Assembly: GCF_005280195.1 (NCBI RefSeq)
Contig: NZ_SZPR01000037.1
Coordinates: 1-51,052 of the forward strand
From: Streptomyces galbus
GTDB taxonomy: Bacteria; Actinomycetota; Actinomycetes; Streptomycetales; Streptomycetaceae
DNA length: 51,052 bases
Reading direction: 5' to 3'
A program made the translations under genes and the position numbers. The notes under the pieces were generated by a model that did no database searches, was not told the DNA's origin, and worked only from the letters and a program-made list of their open reading frames with translations. This document shows positions 42,785 through 50,896 of this stretch, piece by piece. Positions within the stretch are counted from its first letter, which is position 1; each line of letters begins with the position of its first letter.

Positions 42785-43360
42785 TCAGGAGTAGGTCATC
42801 GGGCAGCCGTGCCGCAGGGAGTACTGCGCGGCGCGCAGGTAGAACGCCACGTAGAAGGACGCTTCCAGGTCCTCCGCCCACGGCCCAGGGCGTGCCTGGG
42901 CGGTCCGCCCGGCCTCGCCCTCGAGGAACCACAGGCTCAGGGCGAGGTTCTCGCCGGCCGGTATCGCGTCCACGGGCAGGGCGACGGCACGGGCCAGCCG
43001 CTCGGCCAGGGCGAGTACGCGCGGGGCCCCGGCGACCGTCGTCTCCTCGGAGTACGCGGTGCCGACGGGGAGCACGATCTCCTCGTCCAGTGCGAACGGC
43101 ACCAGCATGTTCCAGTCGAGGAGCGTGGACAGTTCCTCGTCGGTCAGGTGCGTGGTGCACAGCTCCAGGAAACCGTCCATGGACGGGCTGACCTTCTCCT
43201 CGAACCAGCCCCGCTCCTCCCGCGCCGCCTGCGGAAACGCGTAAGGGGGCAGCCCGCGCCGCTCCAACTCGGCGTTCAGTGCGGCGGCGACGTCCCCGTA
43301 CCCGTCCTCGCCCGGTTGCGACCAGTCCTGCGCAGCGACACTCACCAGATAGACACCCAT
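42785..43360 (-). CDS. Hypothetical soluble protein, 191 residues
   Basis: The protein is soluble and mixed alpha/beta with a regular length. Visible blocks are VYLVSVAAQDWSQPGEDGY at the start, WFEEKVSPSMDGFLELC in the middle and ASFYVAFYLRAAQYSL near the end. No family was recognised. The ATG has no ribosome site. TATGTT lies six bases upstream (43372-43367), so the transcript may be leaderless. It is convergent with the WapI-like gene and divergent from the chitinase. Its position beside an immunity-type protein may be chance. Confidence 0.7.
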   Translation of the reverse strand: MGVYLVSVAAQDWSQPGEDGYGDVAAALNAELERRGLPPYAFPQAAREERGWFEEKVSPSMDGFLELCTTHLTDEELSTLLDWNMLVPFALDEEIVLPVGTAYSEETTVAGAPRVLALAERLARAVALPVDAIPAGENLALSLWFLEGEAGRTAQARPGPWAEDLEASFYVAFYLRAAQYSLRHGCPMTYS

Positions 43361-43455
43361 GATCGCAACATAGCGGTCGCCACCGACAACGCACCCACCC
43401 CCGGCGTTGCCCTCTGCGGCTGCGCGACTGGTCGACAGGAGGTAAAGGCATCGTA

Positions 43456-43489
43456 TGGTCTAGTCCAAAGTGGCGGTTGGTCTAGTCCA
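43456..43489. promoter_or_regulatory. Two DasR-type boxes upstream of the chitinase
   Basis: TGGTCTAGTCCA occurs twice, at 43456-43467 and 43478-43489, 22 bp apart. It fits the known dre core TGGTCTAGACCA with one change. DasR, the GlcNAc-responsive GntR repressor, controls chitinase genes in Streptomyces through such boxes, and twin direct repeats precede several known chitinases. Confidence 0.8.
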
Positions 43490-43563
43490 ACTCATTGACG
43501 TGACCCCAACATCTCCCGGAGCCTGGGGCAACTCCCCGCCCCACCCCCTCCGGAAGGCACTTC

Positions 43564-44784
43564 ATGAGATCCCTTCGGGCCTGTCTGGGCGCGGCGGCGG
43601 CCGTCACGCTGGCCGCCGCCGGCGCGACCGCCCTCGTCGCCAACAGTGCCTCGGGCGCGACCACCGCGCTCGGCAACCGCTGGTACGCCGCCGCCCCGTA
43701 CCTGATGCCGCTGGACAACGACCCGCCGGACCCGGCCGCCATCATGGACGCGACCGGGCTGAAGGCCTTCCAACTGGCCTTCGTCCTGGCCCCGAACGGC
43801 GGTGGCTGCTCGCCCACCTGGGACGGCACCGCACCCGTCTCCTCCGACACGGCCGTGCAGTCGGTGATCAACACGATCCGGGCCAAGGGCGGCGACGTCT
43901 CGGTCTCCATCGGCGGCTACGGCGGCACCAAGCTCGGCCAGGCCTGCTCGGACCCCGCGTCCACGGCGGCGGCCTACCAGCAGGTCATCACCAAGTACGG
44001 CCTGCACGCCATCGACTTCGACCTGGAGGAGCCGGAGTACGAGAACACCGCGGCCATCCACAACGAGATCGGCGCCGCCAAGATCCTCCAGCAGAACAAC
44101 CCCGGGCTGTACGTCTCCGTGACGACGGCCGGCACCGCGGACGGCACCGGCTGGTTCGGCAAGCAGATGCTGCTGGAGGCCAAGTCCCAGGGATTCACGC
44201 CGAACAACTTCTCCATCATGCCGTTCGACGGCGGCTTCAACGGCGCGGCGAGCCAGACCAGTGCGCTGACGAACTTCAACTCGATCCTGCAGTCGACCTT
44301 CGGCTGGGACCAGGCGACCGCCTACGCCCACGAGGGCTTCTCCGGCATGAACGGCCGCAGCGACACGGGCGAGATCTTCACCCAGGCCGACTTCCAGACG
44401 GTGCTTGACTACGCCACCAGCCACCACATGGACCGGTTCACGTTCTGGTCGCTGAACCGCGACCGGCAGTGCAACCCGCCGGACAACGGCGGCCGTACGT
44501 CCGGAACGTGCTCCAGCGTCGCCCAGAACCCCTGGGCCTTCGCCGCGTACTCCGTGAAGTTCGCGGGTGCCACTCCGCCGAGTACGCCGCCGACCACCCC
44601 GCCCGCCCCGACACCGACGCCGACCCCCGCCTCCTGCAAGACGGCGTGGAGTCCCTCGACGGCGTACACCGCGGGGAACGAGGTCTCCTACGGCAAGCAC
44701 AACTGGAAGGCCAAGTGGTGGACCCAGAACGAGGTGCCCGGCGCCTCGCAGTGGGGTCCGTGGCAGGACGAGGGCGCCTGCTGA
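43564..44784 (+). CDS. Exported GH18 chitinase with C-terminal chitin-binding domain
   Basis: The 406-residue protein has a Sec signal peptide cleaved near NSASGA, a GH18 catalytic barrel (about 36-335) with SIGGYGG and IDFDLEEPE, where Glu155 is the catalytic acid, a Thr/Pro linker (about 336-357), and a CBM5/12 domain (about 358-406) with the motif AKWWTQ. The first Asp of DxxDxDxE is His here, a variant seen in some actinobacterial chitinases. It degrades chitin outside the cell. The twin DasR-type boxes before it suggest repression relieved by glucosamine-type sugars. The ATG has GGAAGGCACTTC upstream. Confidence 0.95.
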   Translation: MRSLRACLGAAAAVTLAAAGATALVANSASGATTALGNRWYAAAPYLMPLDNDPPDPAAIMDATGLKAFQLAFVLAPNGGGCSPTWDGTAPVSSDTAVQSVINTIRAKGGDVSVSIGGYGGTKLGQACSDPASTAAAYQQVITKYGLHAIDFDLEEPEYENTAAIHNEIGAAKILQQNNPGLYVSVTTAGTADGTGWFGKQMLLEAKSQGFTPNNFSIMPFDGGFNGAASQTSALTNFNSILQSTFGWDQATAYAHEGFSGMNGRSDTGEIFTQADFQTVLDYATSHHMDRFTFWSLNRDRQCNPPDNGGRTSGTCSSVAQNPWAFAAYSVKFAGATPPSTPPTTPPAPTPTPTPASCKTAWSPSTAYTAGNEVSYGKHNWKAKWWTQNEVPGASQWGPWQDEGAC

Positions 44785-44813
44785 GCGAAACGCCGCTGCA
44801 TCCTCTGTGGCGC

Positions 44814-44846
44814 GCGAGGGCGGCCCGGCTCCCGGACCGCCCTCGC
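44814..44846. terminator. Terminator between the chitinase and ADP-ribosylglycohydrolase genes
   Basis: GCGAGGGCGG pairs perfectly with CCGCCCTCGC over 10 bp, with four further inner pairs after one mismatch and a 3-base loop. It serves convergent genes on both sides. Confidence 0.8.
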
Positions 44847-44872
44847 CGTTCCCGTGGATCGCCGCCCGGGTC

Positions 44873-45814
44873 TCATCGCCGGCCCTCCTGCAGGAGACGG
44901 CCCGCGAGGTGGAGCAGATCCGCCAGGCGCAGCACCCGTCCGTCGAAGCCCGGCAGGGGGACGTGGAGCGGCTCGCTCCAGCGGGCGGGGACGGCGTCCA
45001 GCCCGTAGTACGCGCCCGCGAGACCTCCCGTCACCGCGGCGACCGTGTCCGTGTCCCCGCCCAGGTCGATTGCCGCGCGTACCGCGTCCTCGAAGCCGGC
45101 GGTGGTGCGCAACGCCCAGACGGCGGAGCCCAGGCAGGGCCACACGGCACCGTTGAACTCGGTCGCCCGGTCGGGGTGCCAGTCGGGCGAGAGGACCGTG
45201 GCGTAGCGGTCGCGGTGGTCGGGGTGGACCTGGGCCAGGATGTCCGGGAGCGCGGCCAGGGGGTCGCTGTCCTCGAACGTGACGCGGATGAGTTCGTGGA
45301 AGATCGCGGTGCCTTCCCAGGCCGCGCGGTCGCCGTGGGTCAGGGCGGCGATCCGGCGGGCCGCGTCCATGGTGGCCTCCCGGCCGGCGGCGGCGAAGTG
45401 GACGGCGGACGTCGAGGCCCGCATCAACGCGCCGTTCCCCGCTGCTCGTAGGTTCACCTGGAAGTGGACCGCGGCCGCGAGGTCCCAGGGCATGCCGTTC
45501 GTCAGCACGTCCTCGGTCTGCAGGCCGATGTCCTTCGGGTCTGCCGCCGCCCACCGCTGGAAGCGGGCGAAGATGTCCGGCAGGTCCAGCCCGCCCCGCT
45601 CCAGCAGGGACTCCGCGACCAGGACGGCCATCTGCGTGTCGTCCGTGGCCTCGCCGGGGTCCCAGCCGCCCCCTCCGCACATCTCCCCGCCGGCGCCCGG
45701 GACGGGAAACCGGGCGGAGAACGCCCCCTCGGGGCCGAACTCGAAGGGCGCACCCAGGGCGTCACCCACCGCCGAACCGACCACCGCCCCAGCGGCCCGC
45801 TGAGCACGCTTCAC
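44873..45814 (-). CDS. ADP-ribosylglycohydrolase family protein
   Basis: The 313-residue protein has the DraG-fold signatures: AVGDALGAPFEF, the metal-binding TDDTQMA and the C-terminal GGDTDTVAAVTGG, all with acidic ligands intact, so a di-magnesium site is likely. It would remove ADP-ribose from proteins, DNA or small molecules. The GTG at 45814 has AGGGG seven bases upstream; a GTG at 45835 is an alternative. No ADP-ribosyltransferase gene is adjacent. It might serve in toxin reversal or in housekeeping. Confidence 0.92.
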   Translation of the reverse strand: MKRAQRAAGAVVGSAVGDALGAPFEFGPEGAFSARFPVPGAGGEMCGGGGWDPGEATDDTQMAVLVAESLLERGGLDLPDIFARFQRWAAADPKDIGLQTEDVLTNGMPWDLAAAVHFQVNLRAAGNGALMRASTSAVHFAAAGREATMDAARRIAALTHGDRAAWEGTAIFHELIRVTFEDSDPLAALPDILAQVHPDHRDRYATVLSPDWHPDRATEFNGAVWPCLGSAVWALRTTAGFEDAVRAAIDLGGDTDTVAAVTGGLAGAYYGLDAVPARWSEPLHVPLPGFDGRVLRLADLLHLAGRLLQEGRR

Positions 45815-45847
45815 CGGGACACCCCTGTCACGCACGTCGGCCGTCGG

Positions 45848-46156
45848 TCAGTAGGCGATGAGTCGCCAACGCTCGATCCACAGCAGCCGCCGACTGTCCG
45901 AGACGAGGACCTGGACACGGTCTCCCTCCACCTGCCGAACACTGCCGTAGAGCGTGACGTCGGGGAGGTCCGCCCTGACGATGTCGTGGACTCCCAGATC
46001 GCTTTCGACGGGCCGGTTCCACGCGTGCGTGCACTGCTCGCAGTGGTAGCCGACGACGTCGCACCCCTCGACCGTCACCGGGACACCCGGACGAACCGCT
46101 TCGACGAAGCACCGAGGACACGGATCAGCAGTGCGCGGGCCGACGGAACGGGACAT
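45848..46156 (-). CDS. Small zinc-ribbon protein
   Basis: The 102-residue protein has two CxxC pairs, Cys13-Cys16 (CPRC) and Cys39-Cys42 (HCEQC), which should bind one zinc as a ribbon. The rest looks like a small beta-rich OB-like part with LLWIERWRLIAY at the end. The ATG at 46156 has AGGA seven bases upstream. It lies 33 bp upstream of the ADP-ribosylglycohydrolase start on the same strand, so co-transcription is likely, and it is divergent from the next gene. Function is unknown. Confidence 0.72.
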   Translation of the reverse strand: MSRSVGPRTADPCPRCFVEAVRPGVPVTVEGCDVVGYHCEQCTHAWNRPVESDLGVHDIVRADLPDVTLYGSVRQVEGDRVQVLVSDSRRLLWIERWRLIAY

Positions 46157-46225
46157 GGCCCGATCCTGCTGTACTGCGACAATGCTTGGCAACTGCGGTA
46201 CCGGCCGGAGACATGGGGGTGTCCC

Positions 46226-46765
46226 TTGAGCGGTGATGCGTACGAGGACGGGCCAGGTCATGCCTGCAGCACGTGGACGCTCGACCAGATGCGGAGCTTC
46301 GTCCTCGCGACGTCCGGCATGGTGCTCGAGACGGCGCGGGTCGTGGCACAGGGGCACGCCTACTCGTGCGGCCTTCCCCAGGAGGAGCGTCGCGCATGGG
46401 CCAAGCTGTCGTTGCTCGCGAACCGGCGGATGCTCGACGGCACCGAGGCGGAGCTGACCCGGGTGGCCCACCAGGACTTCATGTTGCGCATGTGGGTGAT
46501 CGACCGGCTGGGCCCCGACGACGCGGACCCCGACTGGAGTCCGCGGGCGCTGGCCGCCGACACCCTCGCGGCGCTGACCCTCACGCCCGAGCGCGCGGCC
46601 GCGCTCGCCGACGGCTGGCGCGACCTTCCGGTCGAGGACATCCTCCGGCTCCGGCGGCACAAGAACCTGACGGCGCACCTGGAGCGGCTGGTCGGCCACC
46701 TGCCACCAGGTCCGCTGCGTGAGCAACTGGTCACCTGGACCGGGACGAGGCGGCTGCTGCCTTGA
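46226..46765 (+). CDS. Hypothetical helical protein
   Basis: The protein of about 179 residues is strongly helical, with MRSFVLATSGMVLETARVVAQ, an Arg-rich middle (LLANRRML) and the tail LRRHKNLTAHLERLVGHL. The start is uncertain: TTG at 46226 has GGGGG six bases upstream; an ATG at the MRSFVLATSG sequence is a later option. It is convergent with the SRPBCC gene, separated by 12 bp. No family was recognised. Composition and codon use look like a normal gene. Confidence 0.6.
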   Translation: MSGDAYEDGPGHACSTWTLDQMRSFVLATSGMVLETARVVAQGHAYSCGLPQEERRAWAKLSLLANRRMLDGTEAELTRVAHQDFMLRMWVIDRLGPDDADPDWSPRALAADTLAALTLTPERAAALADGWRDLPVEDILRLRRHKNLTAHLERLVGHLPPGPLREQLVTWTGTRRLLP

Positions 46766-46777
46766 CCCGCCGTCGGG

Positions 46778-47164
46778 TCAGGGGCGTACGAGGCGGCGGA
46801 GGGCCAGGTGTGCGAGTGGGGCGTAGAGAGCCGCCGCGGGTGTCGGGCCGTCCACGAGGAGGGTCGTCCGGCTGCCGTGGGCGTGCGCGTGCACCTCGTG
46901 GTGCAGCCGGAGCCGGACGGGGCCCGGCCGGACGCACCACGTCCAGCGGTGCCGGCGGTGGTCGACGGACTCCACGGCGAACGGGGCACGGAGACCGACG
47001 ACCGACTCGACCGTCCCGGTCAGCCCGGGGACGAGGGTGCGGCCGTCCGAGTGAACCGCACGGATCTGCGGAGACCACGATGCCCACTGGTCGAGGTCCG
47101 CGTAGCGCTGCCACACCGTCGTCGGCCGCGCCGGCCCCGTGGCCCGCAGCCTCAGCCGGCCCAT
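46778..47164 (-). CDS. SRPBCC (START-like) domain protein
   Basis: The 128-residue protein has the Bet v1-like pattern of polyketide cyclase/START proteins: VWQRYADLDQWASWSPQIRAV at the start, a curved sheet with AVESVDHRRHRWTWCV, and a final long helix. It would bind a hydrophobic ligand. No partner gene suggests which. The start ATG at 47164 has only a weak GGGG upstream. It is downstream of the HU-like gene on the same strand. Confidence 0.8.
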   Translation of the reverse strand: MGRLRLRATGPARPTTVWQRYADLDQWASWSPQIRAVHSDGRTLVPGLTGTVESVVGLRAPFAVESVDHRRHRWTWCVRPGPVRLRLHHEVHAHAHGSRTTLLVDGPTPAAALYAPLAHLALRRLVRP

Positions 47165-47210
47165 GGGCGCCCCGTGCGCCGACGCGTGCGGCCCGCGGTG
47201 CGGCGGGGGC

Positions 47211-47474
47211 TCACCCCACCTGCCCCTGGAGGTACTCCGCCAGCGCCTTGCCGGGCCGGAACGCCGCTCTGCCGTCCTCGCTCTGGAAACTGCCGAAGCT
47301 GCCCAGGCTGACCGTCTCGTCGGTCTTCAGGGCCTCCGCGATGGTCCCGGGGTGCTCCACCGTGCCGAAGAGGGTCTCCAGGACCCGGCCGACGTCCCCG
47401 GGGGTGAGCTCCCTGCCCCCGGCGCTCTCGGTGGCGCGGCGCGCCGTGATGTCGATGAGGTGCGTCTTGTCCAT
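47211..47474 (-). CDS. HU-like protein that lacks the DNA-binding arm
   Basis: The 87-residue protein has the HU opening DKTHLIDITARRA, the helices and the strand VSLGSFGSFQ, and the C-terminal FRPGKALAEYLQ. Between SFQSED and AAFRPGKAL, where HU has about 25 residues forming the basic beta-arm, there are only three or four. It can probably dimerise, but it lacks the part that grips the minor groove. The ATG at 47474 has GGAAG five bases upstream. It lies 82 bp after the SDR gene and ahead of SRPBCC on the same strand. It may be a decoy or modulator of HU, or have another role; this is inference. Confidence 0.8.
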   Translation of the reverse strand: MDKTHLIDITARRATESAGGRELTPGDVGRVLETLFGTVEHPGTIAEALKTDETVSLGSFGSFQSEDGRAAFRPGKALAEYLQGQVG

Positions 47475-47556
47475 GGTCACTTCCCGGTCGGCAGGCGAAG
47501 GGCGTCGGTCCCTCCAGGTTCGCGCCGGCCCGTGCCGTCCGCATCTCCTCGGCCCG

Positions 47557-48384
47557 TCAGAGGCCGACGCCGCCGCTGGCGTCGAGGGTCTGGCCGGTGA
47601 TCCAGCGGGAGTGGTGGGAGGCCAGGAAGGCCGCGATGTCGGCGATGTCGCTCGGGTCGGCGAGGCGGTTGAACGGCGACTGAGCGGCGTGCGCGGCCTC
47701 CTTCTCCGGGGTGTCCCAGCGGTGGTGGTTGAGGTCGGTCTTGGTGTAGCCGGGTGTGATGGCGTTGACGGTGATGTTCCGGGGGGCGAGCGTGGGCGCG
47801 AGGGTGCGGGTGAGCGCTTCGAGGGCTGCCTTGGCCATCGTGTAGGCGAGGGCCGTGGGCAGGGCGACCCGGGTGGCGGCGGAGCTGATGTTGATGATCC
47901 GGCCGTGGGGACGGAGCCGGGGGAGGGCCTGCTGCACCAGGAACAGGGGCGCCTTGGCGAGGACGGCGATGAGGTGGTCGAAGTCCTGGGGCGTGGTGTC
48001 GGTGATGGTGCCGCGGATGTTGAGACCGGCGTTGTTGACGAGGATGTCGAGCTCGGCCGGCCGGCCGAGCTGGGCGAGGGCCTGGTCGTAGCGGCCGAAG
48101 AGGGTCTCGGCGTCGTCCGGGACACCGAGGGGAGCGTGGAGGGTGAAGGCCTGGCCGCCGCTCTTGGTGATGCGGTCGGCGGTTTCCTGCGCGGCGGCCT
48201 CGTTGCTGTGGAAGTGGACGGCGACGAGCGCGCCGTCGGCGGCGAGGCGCCGGGCGATGGCCCGGCCTATCCCGCGGCTCGCGCCGGTCACCAGGGCGGT
48301 CTTCCCCTCCAACGGCCGCGCCGGGTCGGCCTGCACCGCCCCCTGCCTCGGCGAGGGTGCGGTGGTGTCGTCGTAGCGCTGCAT
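47557..48384 (-). CDS. Short-chain dehydrogenase/reductase
   Basis: The 275-residue protein has the SDR cofactor motif TGASRGIG, the NNAG motif and the catalytic Ser, Tyr and Lys in NISSAATRVALP and AYTMAKAA. It uses NAD(P)H on an unknown alcohol or ketone. The N-terminus has an unusual 25-residue hydrophilic leader before the Rossmann fold. The ATG at 48384 has a GGGGGG site upstream. It is downstream of the cysteine-desulfurase-like gene but separated by a 213-bp gap that contains a terminator, so they are separate units. Confidence 0.93.
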   Translation of the reverse strand: MQRYDDTTAPSPRQGAVQADPARPLEGKTALVTGASRGIGRAIARRLAADGALVAVHFHSNEAAAQETADRITKSGGQAFTLHAPLGVPDDAETLFGRYDQALAQLGRPAELDILVNNAGLNIRGTITDTTPQDFDHLIAVLAKAPLFLVQQALPRLRPHGRIINISSAATRVALPTALAYTMAKAALEALTRTLAPTLAPRNITVNAITPGYTKTDLNHHRWDTPEKEAAHAAQSPFNRLADPSDIADIAAFLASHHSRWITGQTLDASGGVGL

Positions 48385-48541
48385 GGTGTGGTCCCCCCTG
48401 CTGCTGGCCGGGCCGCCTCCCGGTGGTGGCGGTCGTGCGGCAAGGTAACCCGGTCCCGGCGACGCAGGGGAGGGTTTCGCACAGCTGTGCGCCGTTGTTC
48501 TCGGGGCGTTGACGGAGCGGCCCGGGTTCGCGCGCCTTGCA

Positions 48542-48573
48542 CGGGCGCAGGGGATCAAGTGCCCCTGCGCCCG
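48542..48573. terminator. Terminator after the cysteine-desulfurase-like gene
   Basis: CGGGCGCAGGGG and CCCCTGCGCCCG are perfect 12-bp arms around an 8-base loop, 25 bp beyond the stop codon of the leftward gene. Confidence 0.8.
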
Positions 48574-48597
48574 GCCCCGTCGGGTGTCCGTCCGTGC

Positions 48598-49803
48598 TCA
48601 GCCCTGCAGGAACTCGGCCAGCGCGGCCAGCAGCCGGTCGACGTCCTCCGCGTCGTTGTAGGGGGCGAGTCCGATGCGCAGGCCGCCGCTGTCGCCCAGG
48701 CCCAGATGGCGGGAGGCTTCGAGGGCGTAGAAGTGGCTGGACGGTGCGTGGATGTCGCGCGCGGCGAGGAAGCGGTAGGCGTCGGCGGTGTCGTGGTGCG
48801 CGAAGGTCAGCAGCAGGGTGGGGGTGCGGTCGGCGGCCCGGGAGTGGACGGTCACGCCCGGGAGCTCGGCCAGTCCCTTCTCGAGCCGGGCCCGCAAGGT
48901 CGCCTCGTGCCCTTCGAGCGCGGCGAAGGAGGCGGCCAGGCGTTCGCGCCGGGTGCCCGTGGCGCTCGTGTCGAGCCCGGCCAGGACGTCCACGGCGGCA
49001 CGGGTGCCGGCCAGCAACTCGTACGGCAGCGTGCCCAGTTCGAACCGCTCCGGGACCGCGTCGCTGGAGGGCAGGAGCTTGTCGGGGCGCAGGGTCTCCA
49101 GCAGCGCGGGCCGGGCGGCCAGGACCCCGTGGTGCGGGCCGAGGAACTTGTACGGCGAGCAGACGACGAAGTCCGCCCCCAGCGCCGGCAGGTCGACGAG
49201 GGTGTGCGCGGCGTAGTGGACGCCGTCGACGTGCGCGAGCGCCCCCGCGTCATGGACCACGCGGCAGATCTCGGCGACCGGCGGGCGGGTGCCGATCAGG
49301 TTGGAGGCGGCGGTGACCGCGACGAGACGGGTGCGTTCGGACAGGACGGCGCGGATGTCGTCGGCGGTCAGCTCGCCGGTGGCGGGGTCGAACCCGGCCC
49401 AGCGCACGGTGGCACCGGCCCGTTCCGCGACCTGCACCCAGGGTCGGATGTTGGCGTCGTGGTCGAGGCGGGTGACGACCACCTCGTCACCGGGCCCCCA
49501 CGAGGCGGCGAGGGTGCGGGCGAGGTCGTAGGTGAGCTGGGTGGCGCTGCGCCCGAAGACGATCCCCGCCGGGTCGGCACCCAGCAGGTCGGCCATGGCC
49601 TGCCGCGCACCGGCGACGATGCTCTCGGCGTTGCGTTCCCCGAGCGAGTACTGCCCCCGGTTGGACAGGGGCCGCGCCAGCACGTCGGCCATCGCGTCGA
49701 TGACGGGCCGCGGCGTCTGCGTGCCCCCGGGCCCGTCGAAGTGCACGGTCCCTGCCTCGAGTGCGGGGAAGAGCGAGCGCAGGGAGGCGATGTCGTACGG
49801 CAA
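48598..49803 (-). CDS. Cysteine-desulfurase-like PLP protein
   Basis: The protein of about 401 residues is a fold-type I PLP enzyme with the lysine in CSPYKFLGPHHG, a histidine in HVDGVHYAAH, and a start that matches the cysteine desulfurase-like family. The active-site cysteine loop of true desulfurases is not evident, so the reaction may be another, for example selenocysteine or cysteine lyase chemistry. TTG at 49803 with AGGAG eight bases upstream is the better start; GTG at 49839 lacks a site. It is divergent from wrbA. No sulfur-carrier gene is adjacent. Confidence 0.88.
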   Translation of the reverse strand: MPYDIASLRSLFPALEAGTVHFDGPGGTQTPRPVIDAMADVLARPLSNRGQYSLGERNAESIVAGARQAMADLLGADPAGIVFGRSATQLTYDLARTLAASWGPGDEVVVTRLDHDANIRPWVQVAERAGATVRWAGFDPATGELTADDIRAVLSERTRLVAVTAASNLIGTRPPVAEICRVVHDAGALAHVDGVHYAAHTLVDLPALGADFVVCSPYKFLGPHHGVLAARPALLETLRPDKLLPSSDAVPERFELGTLPYELLAGTRAAVDVLAGLDTSATGTRRERLAASFAALEGHEATLRARLEKGLAELPGVTVHSRAADRTPTLLLTFAHHDTADAYRFLAARDIHAPSSHFYALEASRHLGLGDSGGLRIGLAPYNDAEDVDRLLAALAEFLQG

Positions 49804-50076
49804 CTTCTCAGCTCCTGTCGAGGTCCGGACCAGTGGCACGAGTCAACCTCATGGGCCGAGCTGCGACGAGACCGCCTCCCTGATCACGCACGGGCCACCG
49901 GTGGGCCGCCCTCCGATGGCGTGCCGGCCGTCGTCCGCCCGGGCCTCGATCGGGGACGGGCGACTCGTGCGTTCGGCGGACTGCGGCTCCCGCGGCGGCG
50001 TGTTGTCCGCGGATCGGGGGCGTCGGCGCGACAGTGGGAATCCCGTTTCTCCTCCGCATGCGTCCAGGAGTGTGTC
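49804..50076. other. Divergent intergenic region before wrbA
   Basis: No gene is supported in these bases. They contain the promoters for the leftward PLP gene and the rightward wrbA. No clear operator or repeat was recognised. Confidence 0.4.
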
Positions 50077-50682
50077 ATGAGTGTGCGTGTCGCCGTGATC
50101 TACTACAGCGCCACCGGGAACGTCCACCAACTCGCCAAGGCGGTGGCGGAAGGCGCGGCCTCACGCGACGCCGAGGTCCGTCTGCGGCGCGTCCACGAAC
50201 TCGCGCCCGACACGGCCGTCGACGCCAACCCCGCCTGGCGCGCGCACGTCGACTCCACGAAGAACGAGGTGCAGGAGGCGACGCTGGAGGACCTGGAGTG
50301 GGCGACCGCCTACGCCTTCGGCACGCCGACCCGGTTCGGCAACGTCACGTCCCAGCTCAAGCAGTTCATCGACCTCACCGGGGGCCTGTGGCAGGCCGGC
50401 GTCTTCCACAACAAGCCCGCCACCAGCTTCACCTCGGCCATGAACCGCCACGGCGGCCAGGAGTCCACCATCCTGTCGATGAACAACGTCCTCTACCACT
50501 GGGGCTGTGTCATCGTGCCGCCCGGCTACACCGACCCGCTGCTGTTCGCCGCCGGCGGCAACCCCTACGGCACCAGCTGGGCCAGCGGCGGCGGCGAGAC
50601 GCCGGACGAGGCGACCCTCGAGGCCGCCCGCTACCAGGGCCGCCACCTCGCCGACATCGCCGAACGCCTGCGCATGTCCTAG
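50077..50682 (+). CDS. wrbA: NAD(P)H:quinone oxidoreductase, WrbA type
   Basis: The 201-residue flavodoxin-like protein has the FMN phosphate loop YYSATGNVHQLA, then GTPTRFGNVTSQLKQFID and a CVIVPPGY block typical of WrbA. It reduces quinones by two electrons with NAD(P)H to limit radical formation. The ATG has AGGAG six bases upstream. Its stop codon TAG lies inside the CCTAGG that opens the adjacent inverted-repeat element, so the insertion supplied the stop; the length is nevertheless normal for the family. It stands alone. Confidence 0.93.
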   Translation: MSVRVAVIYYSATGNVHQLAKAVAEGAASRDAEVRLRRVHELAPDTAVDANPAWRAHVDSTKNEVQEATLEDLEWATAYAFGTPTRFGNVTSQLKQFIDLTGGLWQAGVFHNKPATSFTSAMNRHGGQESTILSMNNVLYHWGCVIVPPGYTDPLLFAAGGNPYGTSWASGGGETPDEATLEAARYQGRHLADIAERLRMS

Positions 50683-50896
50683 GCCGTGTCCGCAAAGTCC
50701 CGCCTGCCCTGCGACGCCCGGCACGCTCCCCCACGCTCGGCTTCGCTCACGCGGGAGGTGCCCCCACCGCCGCACCGGGCGAACACCCGAGTACGGCCAG
50801 TACGCGGGCGTCCGCCCGGCACGCCGAGAGCACGCACCGGACGCCGCAGGGCCCGCCCTCCGGGCGGACGACGGGACTTTGCGGACACGACCTAGG
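50678..50896. mobile_element. MITE-like element with 25-bp terminal inverted repeats
   Basis: The ends at 50678-50702 and 50872-50896 are inverted copies matching at 24 of 25 positions, each ending in CCTAGG. The 219-bp element has no open frame of its own. Its centre (about 50720-50770) holds the CTCGGCTTCGCTC-type hairpin common in Streptomyces genomes. CTAG at each edge could be the target site. The likely source is a full transposon with the same ends elsewhere; that is inference. Confidence 0.75.

Noticed and set aside
46762..50682. A 1306-codon open frame on the plus strand
   Set aside because: Apart from wrbA at its end it runs opposite to several well-supported minus-strand genes and has Arg/Gly/Pro-rich low-complexity composition. 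GC-rich DNA leaves such frames open by chance.
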